Source: Bacteroidales bacterium (GTDB taxonomy: Bacteria > Bacteroidota > Bacteroidia > Bacteroidales > ML635J-15). Taken from it: a stretch of DNA of 46,203 nucleotides. The notes under the pieces are model-generated. The model did no database searches. It was not told the origin of the DNA and saw nothing but the letters and a program-made list of their open reading frames with translations. Position 1 is the stretch's first letter. Each line of letters starts with the position of its first letter. Where the stretch lies: positions 1 to 46,203 of the forward strand of contig QKHS01000090.1 in assembly GCA_003249955.1 (NCBI GenBank), read 5' to 3'. Positions 19,311 through 27,178 of this stretch are shown one piece after another. A program made the translations under genes and the position numbers.

Positions 19311-20695
19311 CGCAGTTTTTCAATTTCAAGCATAATCATTTTTGCTAATGCATCAGCTTTTTCCGCACTCCGGCTTTCGGAATAAATTCTTATTATAGGC
19401 TCGGTGTTTGATTTACGCAAATGTACCCATTCTCTGGTCTCCGGAAATTCAATTTTAAGCCCGTCAATTGTATGCAGAGGGTTGTCTTTGAATTTGTTTT
19501 CGAGGGATTTAAGTATTCCGGAGACATCAATGCCTTTGTCAAGCTGTATTTTGTTTTTGGAAATAAAATATTCAGGATATGATTTTTTTATTTCCGAGAC
19601 TTTCTGTTTTTTTTCTGCCATGAGAGACAGGAACAAAGCTATTCCTGTAAGAGCGTCCCGGCCATAATGAGATTCAGGATAAATTACTCCTCCGTTACCT
19701 TCTCCTCCGATAATGGCATTGGTTTCTTTCATTTTTGCCACCACGTTTACTTCGCCAACAGCCGCAGAATTATAAATCATTCCGTATTTTTCCGTTATAT
19801 CTCTCAAAGCTCTTGTAGAAGATAAATTAGAAACTGTGTTCCCCGGAGTTTTTGATAATACATAGTCTGCAACAGCTACCAATGTGTACTCTTCCCCAAA
19901 CATTGATCCGTCTTCGCAGATTATTGCAAGTCTGTCAACATCAGGATCTACAACAAATCCAACGTCAGCACCTTTATCTTTAATCAGTTTGCTTATTTCT
20001 GTCAGATTTTCGGGTAACGGTTCCGGATTGTGGGGAAAGTTTCCGTCAGGAGTGCAGTATAATTCTACAATGTCATTTACTCCCAGAGCTTTAAGCAATT
20101 TTGGGATAACTATTCCTCCTACGGAATTAACACAATCAATCGCGACTTTAAAGTTTGCGCGGGAAACAGCTTCTTTATTAACAAGTTTCAGTTTTGAAAC
20201 AGATTCAATATGATACTCATCATAATTGTTGATTTCAGATATTTTTCCGATTCCTTCAATTTCGGAATAGTTGAAATTTTCAGCTTCAGCAATGTCCAGA
20301 ATCCGTTTTCCGTCTTTATCATTTAAAAATTCTCCGTGATTGTTTAAAAGTTTAAGAGCATTCCAGTTTTTTGGATTATGACTGGCCGTAATTATGATTC
20401 CTCCTGCTGCTGATTCTGCAGCTACTGCAAGTTCTGTTGTCGGAGTGGTAGCCATACCTATATTAATAACCTCATAGCCAAGAGAAACCAACGTGGAAGT
20501 AACAATGTTTTCAACCATTTTTCCTGAAGGTCGGGAGTCTCGACCTACAACGACTTTCTTAGCTGTGTTGTCAGATTCTTTTAACCACATGCCATATGCA
20601 GTAGTAAATCTTACAATATCAATAGGAGTGAGGTTATCACCGGCATTACCGCCGATAGTTCCTCTTATTCCTGAAATGGATTTTATCAGTGTCAT
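19307..20695 (-). CDS. glmM: Phosphoglucosamine mutase
   Basis: It converts glucosamine-6-phosphate to glucosamine-1-phosphate for UDP-GlcNAc synthesis. I chose the ATG at 20695 (MTLIKSISGIRG, 462 residues) over a TTG two codons earlier because it matches the family start. The catalytic phosphoserine is in TASHNP (about S105), the magnesium loop is DPDVDR (about 250-255), the sugar loop is GEGNGG, and the phosphate-binding loop is RKSNTEPIIRIY near the C-terminus. Related phosphomannomutases share these motifs; the length and start favour GlmM. Convergent with the S66 peptidase gene and divergent from rpsU. Confidence 0.9.
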   Translation of the reverse strand: MTLIKSISGIRGTIGGNAGDNLTPIDIVRFTTAYGMWLKESDNTAKKVVVGRDSRPSGKMVENIVTSTLVSLGYEVINIGMATTPTTELAVAAESAAGGIIITASHNPKNWNALKLLNNHGEFLNDKDGKRILDIAEAENFNYSEIEGIGKISEINNYDEYHIESVSKLKLVNKEAVSRANFKVAIDCVNSVGGIVIPKLLKALGVNDIVELYCTPDGNFPHNPEPLPENLTEISKLIKDKGADVGFVVDPDVDRLAIICEDGSMFGEEYTLVAVADYVLSKTPGNTVSNLSSTRALRDITEKYGMIYNSAAVGEVNVVAKMKETNAIIGGEGNGGVIYPESHYGRDALTGIALFLSLMAEKKQKVSEIKKSYPEYFISKNKIQLDKGIDVSGILKSLENKFKDNPLHTIDGLKIEFPETREWVHLRKSNTEPIIRIYSESRSAEKADALAKMIMLEIEKLR

Positions 20696-20791
20696 AATCA
20701 ATAATTAAGGCTGTAAAAATAACACAAATCACTTAAAGTTATAAGTATTAATAATTATTTAGCCGAAATTAAAATATAAATCGAAAAAAAA

Positions 20792-20822
20792 TTTGTCAGA
20801 TATTTAATTATGTGTATTTTTG
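20792..20822 (+). promoter_or_regulatory. Bacteroidota housekeeping promoter of rpsU
   Basis: A -33 TTTG at 20792-20795 and a -7 TATTTTTG at 20815-20822 are separated by 19 bases, the full consensus arrangement. Transcription would start near 20829, leaving a leader of about 37 bases before the rpsU ATG at 20866. Confidence 0.8.
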
Positions 20823-20865
20823 CACCCCTGAAAACAATTTTAATAATTAAATAAAATTTAAAGAA

Positions 20866-21063
20866 ATGATTATTGTACCGGTTAAAGAAGGCGAAAATAT
20901 TGACAGAGCATTAAAACGTTTTAAAAGAAAATTCGAAAAAACAGGAGTTGTTAAAGAATTAAGAAGACGTCAGGCTTTTGAAAAACCATCAGTTACTTCA
21001 CGTTACCAAAAGCTTCATGCAATCTACGTTCAAGGGTTGCAGAGCCAGCAGGAAAATATTTAA
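20866..21063 (+). CDS. rpsU: 30S ribosomal protein S21
   Basis: This 65-residue, strongly basic protein of the small subunit has the S21 start MIIVPVKEGENIDRALKRFK and the Arg/Lys-rich middle 'VVKELRRRQAFEKPS'. S21 sits near the anti-Shine-Dalgarno end of 16S rRNA and helps initiation. It has its own consensus promoter and is followed by xerC after 79 bp, possibly on the same transcript. The length fits Bacteroidota S21, and no anomaly is seen. Confidence 0.97.
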   Translation: MIIVPVKEGENIDRALKRFKRKFEKTGVVKELRRRQAFEKPSVTSRYQKLHAIYVQGLQSQQENI

Positions 21064-21142
21064 CAATATTTTAGGTTACATACGTAACATTTAGGTTCAG
21101 TTTTCGTATTAGTTTACATAACGATATGATGTGTAGGTTAAT

Positions 21143-22033
21143 ATGGACATTGAACTTTTTGTTAAATATCTCAGATACGAAAAAAGATATTCTGAACATA
21201 CAATAAAATCTTACGAGACTGATTTAATTCAGTTTCGTAATTTTATTTTAGCAGAACACAAAATATCGGAAGACAGCTATGTCCCGGATTTTAAGGGAAT
21301 ACGTTCCTGGATGATCAGCCTTTCAGTTCAAAAATACTCTTCTGTGACAATAAACCGAAAATTGTCAGGCCTTAAAACATATGTAAAGTTTCTTTTAAAA
21401 AAAGGCATAATTACAGAAGACCCTTTTGCAAAAATAATAAGCCCGAAAAATAAAAAACGATTACCTGAATTTATTCAGGAAGATCAAATGAACAAATTAG
21501 ACTCTCCGGATGTTTTTACTGATGACTTTTCCGGTATAAGAGACAGGTTTATGCTTGAACTTTTTTATAATACAGGAATGAGGTTGTCGGAACTGATAAA
21601 TATAAAACACGGAGACATGGATTTGATTAGCGGGTCGGTTAAAATACTAGGGAAAAGAAATAAAGAAAGAATATGTCCTTTAAATAACTATACCATTAAT
21701 ATATACAGGAATTATCTCAGATCAAAAAAAGAAGCCGGTTTTTCGGATGATAAAAACGCAAGTTTATTTGTTACGGACAAAGGAGCTAAAATGTATGGGA
21801 ATTTTGTTTACCGGAAAATTGTTCACTATCTTGGTTTGGTTAGTGAAACGGATAAGAAGTCCCCGCATGTGTTGAGGCATACATTTGCCACACATATGTT
21901 AAATAACGGAGCCGATCTTAATGCTATTAAAGAACTTTTGGGACATGCCGGTTTGGCAGCAACTCAGGTATATACACATAATACATTCGAGAAAATCAGA
22001 AATATTTACAAACAAGCCCATCCAAGGGCATAA
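21143..22033 (+). CDS. xerC: Tyrosine recombinase XerC/XerD type
   Basis: This 296-residue recombinase has an N-terminal SAM-like core-binding domain (about 1-95) and a C-terminal catalytic domain with the full set of residues: R147 in GMRLSEL, K171, H242 and R245 in PHVLRHTFATHML, H268 in LLGHAGL, and nucleophile Y277 in QVYTH. Chromosome-dimer resolution at dif is the expected role. The position between rpsU and hpf argues for the chromosomal Xer protein over a mobile integrase, and no att sites or mobile genes flank it. XerC versus XerD cannot be told apart from this sequence alone. Confidence 0.92.
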   Translation: MDIELFVKYLRYEKRYSEHTIKSYETDLIQFRNFILAEHKISEDSYVPDFKGIRSWMISLSVQKYSSVTINRKLSGLKTYVKFLLKKGIITEDPFAKIISPKNKKRLPEFIQEDQMNKLDSPDVFTDDFSGIRDRFMLELFYNTGMRLSELINIKHGDMDLISGSVKILGKRNKERICPLNNYTINIYRNYLRSKKEAGFSDDKNASLFVTDKGAKMYGNFVYRKIVHYLGLVSETDKKSPHVLRHTFATHMLNNGADLNAIKELLGHAGLAATQVYTHNTFEKIRNIYKQAHPRA

Positions 22034-22036
22034 AAG

Positions 22037-22043
22037 AAAGGAG
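22037..22043 (+). promoter_or_regulatory. Strong Shine-Dalgarno site of hpf
   Basis: AAAGGAG lies six bases before the ATG at 22050. Such purine-rich sites are sparse elsewhere in this window, and this one fixes the hpf start codon. Confidence 0.7.
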
Positions 22044-22049
22044 TTAATT

Positions 22050-22349
22050 ATGAACATTAAAATTCAATCATTGCGTTTTGACGCAGACAAAAAATTGTTG
22101 GATTATATTGAAGCTAAAGTTGGTAAATTGAACCAGGTAGCAGACAATATAGTGGGAGCAGAGGTAATTTTACGATTGGAAAATGCAGAAACTAACGATA
22201 ATAAGATAGCTGAGATAAGGATTGATGTTCCTCACGGGACAGATATTTTTGCTAAAAAGCAATGTAAGACATTTGAAGAATCAGTAGATTTAGCAACGGC
22301 TGCATTACGTCGTCAGCTCAAAAAATTTAAAGAAAAACAACGGGATTAA
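22050..22349 (+). CDS. hpf: Ribosome hibernation promoting factor, short HPF/RaiA type
   Basis: This 99-residue protein starts MNIKIQSLRFDADKKLLDYI and has the beta-alpha-beta-beta-beta-alpha pattern of the HPF/YfiA family. It ends with the basic helix AALRRQLKKFKEKQ. It lacks the C-terminal dimerisation domain of the long form. HPF binds the decoding centre and stores ribosomes in stationary phase. A longer upstream in-frame start would overlap xerC by about 110 bp and is rejected, because the ATG here has a good Shine-Dalgarno site and matches the family start. Confidence 0.93.
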   Translation: MNIKIQSLRFDADKKLLDYIEAKVGKLNQVADNIVGAEVILRLENAETNDNKIAEIRIDVPHGTDIFAKKQCKTFEESVDLATAALRRQLKKFKEKQRD

Positions 22350-22377
22350 AAAAAAAACAAAAAAAGTTGCGATTTTT

Positions 22378-22408
22378 TTTGGAGATAAATAAATAATTCA
22401 TACATTTG
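22378..22408 (+). promoter_or_regulatory. Bacteroidota promoter of the tRNA-tuf unit
   Basis: TTTG at 22378-22381 and TACATTTG at 22401-22408 are 19 bases apart, the full consensus. The transcript would start near 22415, about 50 bases before tRNA-Thr(TGT). Confidence 0.8.
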
Positions 22409-22466
22409 CAAACCTTTTCAGAAAGGAAAAACAGGTTCTTTAAATGTGTGAATTATTTTTATTTTG

Positions 22467-22542
22467 GCCGATGTAGCTCAGTTGGTAGAGCAGCTGATTT
22501 GTAATCAGCCGGTCGGCGGTTCGAGTCCGTCCATCGGCTCCA
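22467..22542 (+). tRNA. tRNA-Thr (anticodon TGT)
   Basis: The cloverleaf has acceptor GCCGATG/CATCGGC, D-arm AGCTCAGTTGGTAGAGC, anticodon loop TTTGTAA, T-loop TTCGAGT, and an encoded CCA at 22540-22542. Confidence 0.96.
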
Positions 22543-22554
22543 AAATTTTTGTTG

Positions 22555-22637
22555 GGGGGGATACCAAAGTGGCCAACTGGAGCAGACTGTAAATCTGTTG
22601 TCGCACGACTTCGGAGGTTCGAATCCTTCTCCCCCCA
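22555..22637 (+). tRNA. tRNA-Tyr (anticodon GTA)
   Basis: It has acceptor GGGGGGA/TCCCCCC with discriminator A and anticodon loop CTGTAAA. The long variable arm typical of bacterial class II tRNA-Tyr is present. CCA is not encoded. Confidence 0.95.
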
Positions 22638-22648
22638 CTACTAAGGAT

Positions 22649-22722
<74 letters not shown>

Positions 22723-22727
22723 AAGGT

Positions 22728-22799
<72 letters not shown>

Positions 22800-22857
22800 C
22801 AGTTTTTTTTAACGTTAAGTTAAGTATGTTTAATTATTAATATTAATTTTTTAAGCC

Positions 22858-24045
22858 ATGGCTAAAGAAAAATATGAAAGGTCGAAACCGCACGTAAATA
22901 TTGGTACCATTGGACACGTTGACCATGGTAAGACCACGTTAACTTCAGCTATTACTAAAGTATTAGCTAAGAAAGGCTTAGCAGCCATTATGGACTTTGA
23001 TTCAATTGACAATGCTCCTGAAGAAAAAGAAAGAGGTATAACTATTAACACTGCACACGTTGAGTATCAGACAGAAACACGTCACTATGCTCACGTTGAC
23101 TGCCCGGGTCACGCTGACTACGTTAAAAACATGGTAACAGGTGCTGCTCAGATGGACGGTGCAATTATCGTTGTTGCTGCTACTGATGGTCCTATGCCAC
23201 AGACCCGCGAGCATATCCTTTTAGCTCGTCAGGTAAACGTTCCGAGAATCGTTGTTTTCCTCAACAAAGTTGATATGGTTGACGATGAAGAACTTTTGGA
23301 ATTAGTTGAAATGGAAGTACGTGAATTATTAACTTTCTACGGATTTGACGGTGAAAATTGTCCTGTTATTAAAGGATCTGCATTAGGTGCTTTGAACGGA
23401 GAACCACAGTGGGAAGCTAAAGTTGAAGAACTTATGGATGCAGTTGATAACTGGATTCCGATTCCTCCACGTGAAAACGAAAAACCATTCCTTATGCCGG
23501 TTGAAGACGTGTTCTCAATTACAGGTCGTGGTACTGTTGCTACTGGTCGTATTGAAACAGGTGTTATCAACACAGGTAATGAAGTTCATATAATTGGGTT
23601 AGGTGCTGAAGCTCGTAAGACAGTTGTTACAGGAGTTGAAATGTTCCGTAAAATTCTTGACAGAGGTGAAGCTGGTGATAACGTAGGTTTGTTACTTCGT
23701 GGTGTTGACAAAGACGAAATCAAAAGAGGTCAGGTTATTGCTCTTCCTGGAACAATTAAACCTCATACCAAATTCAAAGCTGAAATTTATGTTTTGAAAA
23801 AAGAAGAAGGTGGTCGTCACACTCCGTTCCACAATAACTATCGTCCTCAGTTCTTCCTGAGAACATTGGATATTACAGGTGAAATTACTTTACCGGAAGG
23901 TGTTCAGATGGTTATGCCTGGTGATAACGTAACAATTAGTGTAGAATTGATTTATCCGGTTGCTTGTAACGTTGGTCTTCGTTTCGCTATCCGCGAAGGT
24001 GGAAGAACAGTTGGTGCAGGTCAGATAATTGAAATCGTTGACTAA
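22858..24045 (+). CDS. tuf: Translation elongation factor Tu
   Basis: This 395-residue GTPase delivers aminoacyl-tRNA to the ribosome. It has the P-loop [10 protein letters not shown] near residue 19, switch [13 protein letters not shown] near 80, and NKVDM near 135, followed by the two beta-barrel domains. It is co-transcribed with four upstream tRNA genes and followed by a terminator-like hairpin and tRNA-Trp. Codon usage is Pro-CCT/Lys-AAA rich like its neighbours. No irregular residue was noticed. Confidence 0.99.
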   Translation: MAKEKYERSKPHVNIGTIGHVDHGKTTLTSAITKVLAKKGLAAIMDFDSIDNAPEEKERGITINTAHVEYQTETRHYAHVDCPGHADYVKNMVTGAAQMDGAIIVVAATDGPMPQTREHILLARQVNVPRIVVFLNKVDMVDDEELLELVEMEVRELLTFYGFDGENCPVIKGSALGALNGEPQWEAKVEELMDAVDNWIPIPPRENEKPFLMPVEDVFSITGRGTVATGRIETGVINTGNEVHIIGLGAEARKTVVTGVEMFRKILDRGEAGDNVGLLLRGVDKDEIKRGQVIALPGTIKPHTKFKAEIYVLKKEEGGRHTPFHNNYRPQFFLRTLDITGEITLPEGVQMVMPGDNVTISVELIYPVACNVGLRFAIREGGRTVGAGQIIEIVD

Positions 24046-24062
24046 TAAGACAAAATAAATCA

Positions 24063-24099
24063 GTAAGTAAGATGCCTTTGGTGTCTTGCTTGCTTTTTT
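24063..24099 (+). terminator. Terminator-like hairpin between tuf and tRNA-Trp
   Basis: A 14-bp stem with four G-U-type pairs (24063-24076 with 24080-24093) and a TTT loop is followed by six T at 24094-24099. It abuts the first base of tRNA-Trp at 24100, so downstream genes need read-through, an internal promoter or RNA processing. Confidence 0.72.
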
Positions 24100-24172
24100 A
24101 CGGGTGTAGCTCAGTTGGTAGAGCACTGGTCTCCAAAACCAGGTGTCGGGCGTTCGAGTCGCTCCTCCCGTG
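24100..24172 (+). tRNA. tRNA-Trp (anticodon CCA)
   Basis: Anticodon loop CTCCAAA gives anticodon CCA. The acceptor stem is ACGGGTG with CTCCCGT, giving one T-T mismatch at pair 6-67. Discriminator G fits bacterial tRNA-Trp. The T-loop is TTCGAGT and CCA is not encoded. It sits 18 bases before secE, the usual place for this tRNA. Confidence 0.94.
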
Positions 24173-24190
24173 CAAAGAGACATTAACGTG

Positions 24191-24385
24191 ATGAATAAGA
24201 TTAAAGCATATTTCATTGATACATACAATGAATTGGTTCACAAAGTTACATGGCCTAAATGGTCAGAGCTACAGAGCAGTGCTGTTGTAGTTATGGTTGC
24301 TTCCTTAATATTCGCCGTAGTGGTGTTCCTGATGGACTTTACATTTAAAGAACTTCTGACACTCGTTTACGGTATTTTTTATTAA
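24191..24385 (+). CDS. secE: Preprotein translocase subunit SecE
   Basis: This 64-residue single-span membrane protein starts MNKIKAYFIDTYNELVHKV and has the SecE motif TWPKWSELQSSAVVV. It is followed by a transmembrane helix (VVMVASLIFAVVVFLMDF). It clamps SecY in the Sec translocon. A longer frame opens inside tRNA-Trp at 24143 but is rejected, because the ATG at 24191 begins the family-typical sequence. Confidence 0.95.
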   Translation: MNKIKAYFIDTYNELVHKVTWPKWSELQSSAVVVMVASLIFAVVVFLMDFTFKELLTLVYGIFY

Positions 24386-24403
24386 ACCAGATTTTTGTTG
24401 GTT

Positions 24404-24949
24404 ATGGCTGAGATAGTAAAAAAATGGTATGTAGTTAGAGCCCTTAGCGGGAAAGAAAAAAAGGTAAAGGAATACCTCGAGGGAGAGATTGCTAAGTTAG
24501 GCCTTAAAGATCAGGTATCTCAGGTTTTGATTCCGACAGAAAAAGTTTATCAGGTCAGGAAAGGGAAACCCGTTCATAAAGAAAGAAGTTTCTTTCCCGG
24601 TTATATTCTGATACACGCTGCACTAGACGGTGAAGTAGAGCACGTGATAAAAGGTATTCCCGGTATTATCGGATTTCTCGGAACCAAAGACGGACAAGCT
24701 GTGCCTTTGCGAAGTGACGAAGTTGCCCGGATTCTCGGTAAAGTTGATGAACTTGCCGAAAGTGATGAAGAAGTAAATGTTCCGTTCTTCGTAGGCGAAG
24801 CAGTCAAGGTTATTGACGGCCCGTTCAATGGTTTTAGTGGTGTTGTAGAAGAAGTGTATGATGAAAAGAAAAAGCTTAAAGTTATGGTCAAAATATTTGG
24901 TCGTAAAACTCCGCTTGAACTTAGATTTATACAAGTAGAAAAAGAGTAA
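24404..24949 (+). CDS. nusG: Transcription termination/antitermination protein NusG
   Basis: This 181-residue protein has an NGN domain (KKWYVVRALSGKEKKVKEYL, 'ERSFFPGYILI') and a C-terminal KOW motif (VNVPFFVGEAVKVIDGPFNG). It binds RNA polymerase and couples it to Rho or the ribosome. I chose the ATG at 24404 (MAEIVKKWYVV) over a TTG three codons earlier. It sits between secE and rplK, the standard bacterial order. Confidence 0.97.
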   Translation: MAEIVKKWYVVRALSGKEKKVKEYLEGEIAKLGLKDQVSQVLIPTEKVYQVRKGKPVHKERSFFPGYILIHAALDGEVEHVIKGIPGIIGFLGTKDGQAVPLRSDEVARILGKVDELAESDEEVNVPFFVGEAVKVIDGPFNGFSGVVEEVYDEKKKLKVMVKIFGRKTPLELRFIQVEKE

Positions 24950-24973
24950 TCTTTTATTTTAGAAAAAAAGTTT

Positions 24974-25417
24974 ATGGCAAAACAAATTAGTGGTTTTATT
25001 AAACTGCAATGTAAAGGGGGTGCCGCAAATCCGTCTCCGCCGCTGGGACCGGCATTAGGATCAAAAGGGTTAAATATCATGGAATTCTGCAAACAATTTA
25101 ATGGCAGAACTCAGGATCAGGCTGGTAAGGTATTACCTGTTATTATCACTTTTTATAGTGATAAGTCTTTTGATTTTATCGTTAAAACTCCTCCGGTAGC
25201 TGTACAGCTTATGGAAATTGCAAAGTTAAAAAAAGGCTCGGCAGAACCTAACAGATCAAAAGTTGGTTCTATTACCTGGGAACAGGTTAGAACAATTGCT
25301 GAAGGTAAAATGGTTGACCTTAATGCATTTACTATAGAGTCAGCTATGAGCATGGTTGCAGGCACAGCTAGAAGTATGGGGATAACTGTTAAAGGTGAAT
25401 CTCCTATTAAAAAATAA
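24974..25417 (+). CDS. rplK: 50S ribosomal protein L11
   Basis: This 147-residue protein has the Pro/Gly-rich N-terminal domain ([18 protein letters not shown]) and the RNA-binding C-terminal domain ending '[15 protein letters not shown]'. L11 forms the base of the ribosomal stalk and the GTPase-associated centre, together with L10 and L7/L12 encoded downstream. Spacing to rplA is 17 bp, so they are co-transcribed. Confidence 0.98.
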   Translation: MAKQISGFIKLQCKGGAANPSPPLGPALGSKGLNIMEFCKQFNGRTQDQAGKVLPVIITFYSDKSFDFIVKTPPVAVQLMEIAKLKKGSAEPNRSKVGSITWEQVRTIAEGKMVDLNAFTIESAMSMVAGTARSMGITVKGESPIKK

Positions 25418-25434
25418 TTAAAGTACTTTTTGAA

Positions 25435-26127
25435 ATGACAAAAATCAGCAAAAAAAGAAAAGACGCTTTAGCTAAAGTTGAAAAGGGCAAGAAGTACGAT
25501 ATCCAGGAAGCTGCAAAATTGGTTAAAGAAATTTCTTATACCAAGTTTGATGCATCGGTTGATGTAGATGTTCGTCTTGGTGTTGATCCCCGTAAAGCCA
25601 ATCAAATGGTAAGAGGGATTACAACTTTACCTCACGGAACAGGAAAACAGGTTCGCGTTTTGGTATTGTGTACTCCGGATAAAGAACAGGAAGCAAAAGA
25701 TGCAGGTGCAGATTTCATAGGTTTGGACGATTATATCGACAAAATTGCAGCCGGATGGACTGATGTTGATATCATTATAACTATGCCTATGATAATGGCT
25801 AAAATCGGAAAACTTGGCCGAATACTCGGTCCGAGAGGCCTTATGCCTAATCCGAAAACCGGTACAGTTACAATGGAAATCGGAAAAGCTGTCGAAGATG
25901 TGAAAAAGGGTAAGATCGACTTTAAAGTGGATAAATATGGTATTATACATGCAGGCGTAGGAAGAGTTTCTTTTGCTCCTGAACAACTCGTTGAAAATGC
26001 TAACGAACTGGTTCAGACCATAATTAAACTCAAGCCCGCTGCAGCAAAAGGTACATACGTTAAGAGTATTTATCTGTCCAGTACTATGAGTCCCGGTATA
26101 GAGGTAGATCCAAAATCAATTAATTAG
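25435..26127 (+). CDS. rplA: 50S ribosomal protein L1
   Basis: This 230-residue protein begins [20 protein letters not shown] and holds the L1 signature near [15 protein letters not shown]1 builds the stalk that releases deacylated tRNA. In other bacteria L1 represses its own rplK-rplA mRNA; I could not identify such a site here by eye. Confidence 0.98.
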   Translation: MTKISKKRKDALAKVEKGKKYDIQEAAKLVKEISYTKFDASVDVDVRLGVDPRKANQMVRGITTLPHGTGKQVRVLVLCTPDKEQEAKDAGADFIGLDDYIDKIAAGWTDVDIIITMPMIMAKIGKLGRILGPRGLMPNPKTGTVTMEIGKAVEDVKKGKIDFKVDKYGIIHAGVGRVSFAPEQLVENANELVQTIIKLKPAAAKGTYVKSIYLSSTMSPGIEVDPKSIN

Positions 26128-26146
26128 TAATTAGAAATTGCCGGTT

Positions 26147-26665
26147 ATGAAACGAGAAGATAAAAATGCCCTTATCGAAAGCTTACAGTCAACGATTGAA
26201 GAATACAGCCACTTTTATTTGGCAGATATTTCCGGTCTTGACGCTCAGCAGACTTATGAGCTTAGAAAAAAGTGTTTCGAGAAAGACATTGAACTGATTG
26301 TTGTAAAGAATACTTTCTTTAGAAAAGCTTTGGAAAGAGCCGGACGCGATTGTGAAGAACTTTACCCTGTGTTAACACAAAACACATCTGTAATGTTTTG
26401 CAATGTCGCTAATGTTCCGGGCAAACTTATTAAAGAACTTAATAAGAAAAGCGAAAAACCTCTTTTTAAAGGAGCTTATGCTGAAGAATCCGTTTATGTT
26501 GGTGCAAATCAACTGGATGCTTTAGCTACACTCAAATCTAGAGAAGAGCTTATCGGAGACGTAATCATGTTGTTACAGTCACCGATGAAAACTGTTCTTG
26601 GACAACTGGAATCAGGTAAACATTTATTGGGTGGTTTGGTAAAAACCTTATCCGAAAGAGATTAA
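26147..26665 (+). CDS. rplJ: 50S ribosomal protein L10
   Basis: This 172-residue protein starts at the ATG at 26147 (MKREDKNALIESLQ), and a TTG three codons earlier is rejected. It has the N-terminal RNA-binding part (FYLADISGLDAQQTYELR) and the C-terminal helix to which L7/L12 dimers bind. It is followed by rplL after 36 bp. Confidence 0.97.
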   Translation: MKREDKNALIESLQSTIEEYSHFYLADISGLDAQQTYELRKKCFEKDIELIVVKNTFFRKALERAGRDCEELYPVLTQNTSVMFCNVANVPGKLIKELNKKSEKPLFKGAYAEESVYVGANQLDALATLKSREELIGDVIMLLQSPMKTVLGQLESGKHLLGGLVKTLSERD

Positions 26666-26701
26666 AAAAATAAAGTTTAAAACAAGTTAAAATCAATTAA
26701 A

Positions 26702-27082
26702 ATGGCAGATCTTAAGAAGTTAGCAGAAGAATTAGTTAACCTTACTGTTAAGGAAGTAAACGAATTGGCAGGTATCTTAAAAGACGAATATGGTATCGAA
26801 CCGGCTGCAGCTGCAGTAGCAGTAGCAGGTCCCGCAGCAGGCGGAGCAGAAGTAGCAGCAGAAGCTGAACAAACAGAATTCGACGTAATTTTGAAATCAG
26901 CAGGAGCTCAGAAACTTCAGATTGTGAAATTAGTAAAAGAACTGACAGGGTTAGGTCTTAAAGAAGCAAAAGCTCTCGTTGACGAAGCTCCGAAACCAAT
27001 CAAAGAAGGAGTTCCAAAAGATGAAGCAAACGCACTTAAAGCTCAGTTAGAAGAAGCTGGTGCGGAAGTTGAACTTAAATAA
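26702..27082 (+). CDS. rplL: 50S ribosomal protein L7/L12
   Basis: This 126-residue protein has an N-terminal dimerisation helix pair ([20 protein letters not shown]), an Ala-rich flexible hinge ([14 protein letters not shown]), and the conserved C-terminal domain ([20 protein letters not shown]). Multiple copies recruit translational GTPases. The hinge makes the gene locally GC-rich. It is separated from rpoB by a strong hairpin. Confidence 0.98.
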   Translation: MADLKKLAEELVNLTVKEVNELAGILKDEYGIEPAAAAVAVAGPAAGGAEVAAEAEQTEFDVILKSAGAQKLQIVKLVKELTGLGLKEAKALVDEAPKPIKEGVPKDEANALKAQLEEAGAEVELK

Positions 27083-27106
27083 ACAACTTTTGTTGTATAA
27101 GTTTTA

Positions 27107-27136
27107 GGTTTAAAACCCCTTGTGGGGTTTTAAACC
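27107..27136 (+). terminator. Perfect hairpin in the rplL-rpoB gap (probable attenuator)
   Basis: A perfect 13-bp stem (GGTTTAAAACCCC with its complement) with loop TTGT is followed by TTTC, not a long T-run. This suggests attenuation or an RNase III-type site, not a full terminator, between the ribosomal and polymerase genes. Confidence 0.75.
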
Positions 27137-27178
27137 TTTCGTTGTTAATGTTTAGGTTCTTATTTAATAATTGCACCA

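Noticed and set aside
21143-22033. XerC gene as a sign of an integrated mobile element
   Set aside because: It sits between rpsU and hpf in a housekeeping cluster, without attachment-site repeats or phage/transposon genes nearby.
24143-24190. Longer SecE frame opening inside tRNA-Trp
   Set aside because: The extra N-terminus is translated tRNA sequence; the ATG at 24191 gives the family-typical start.
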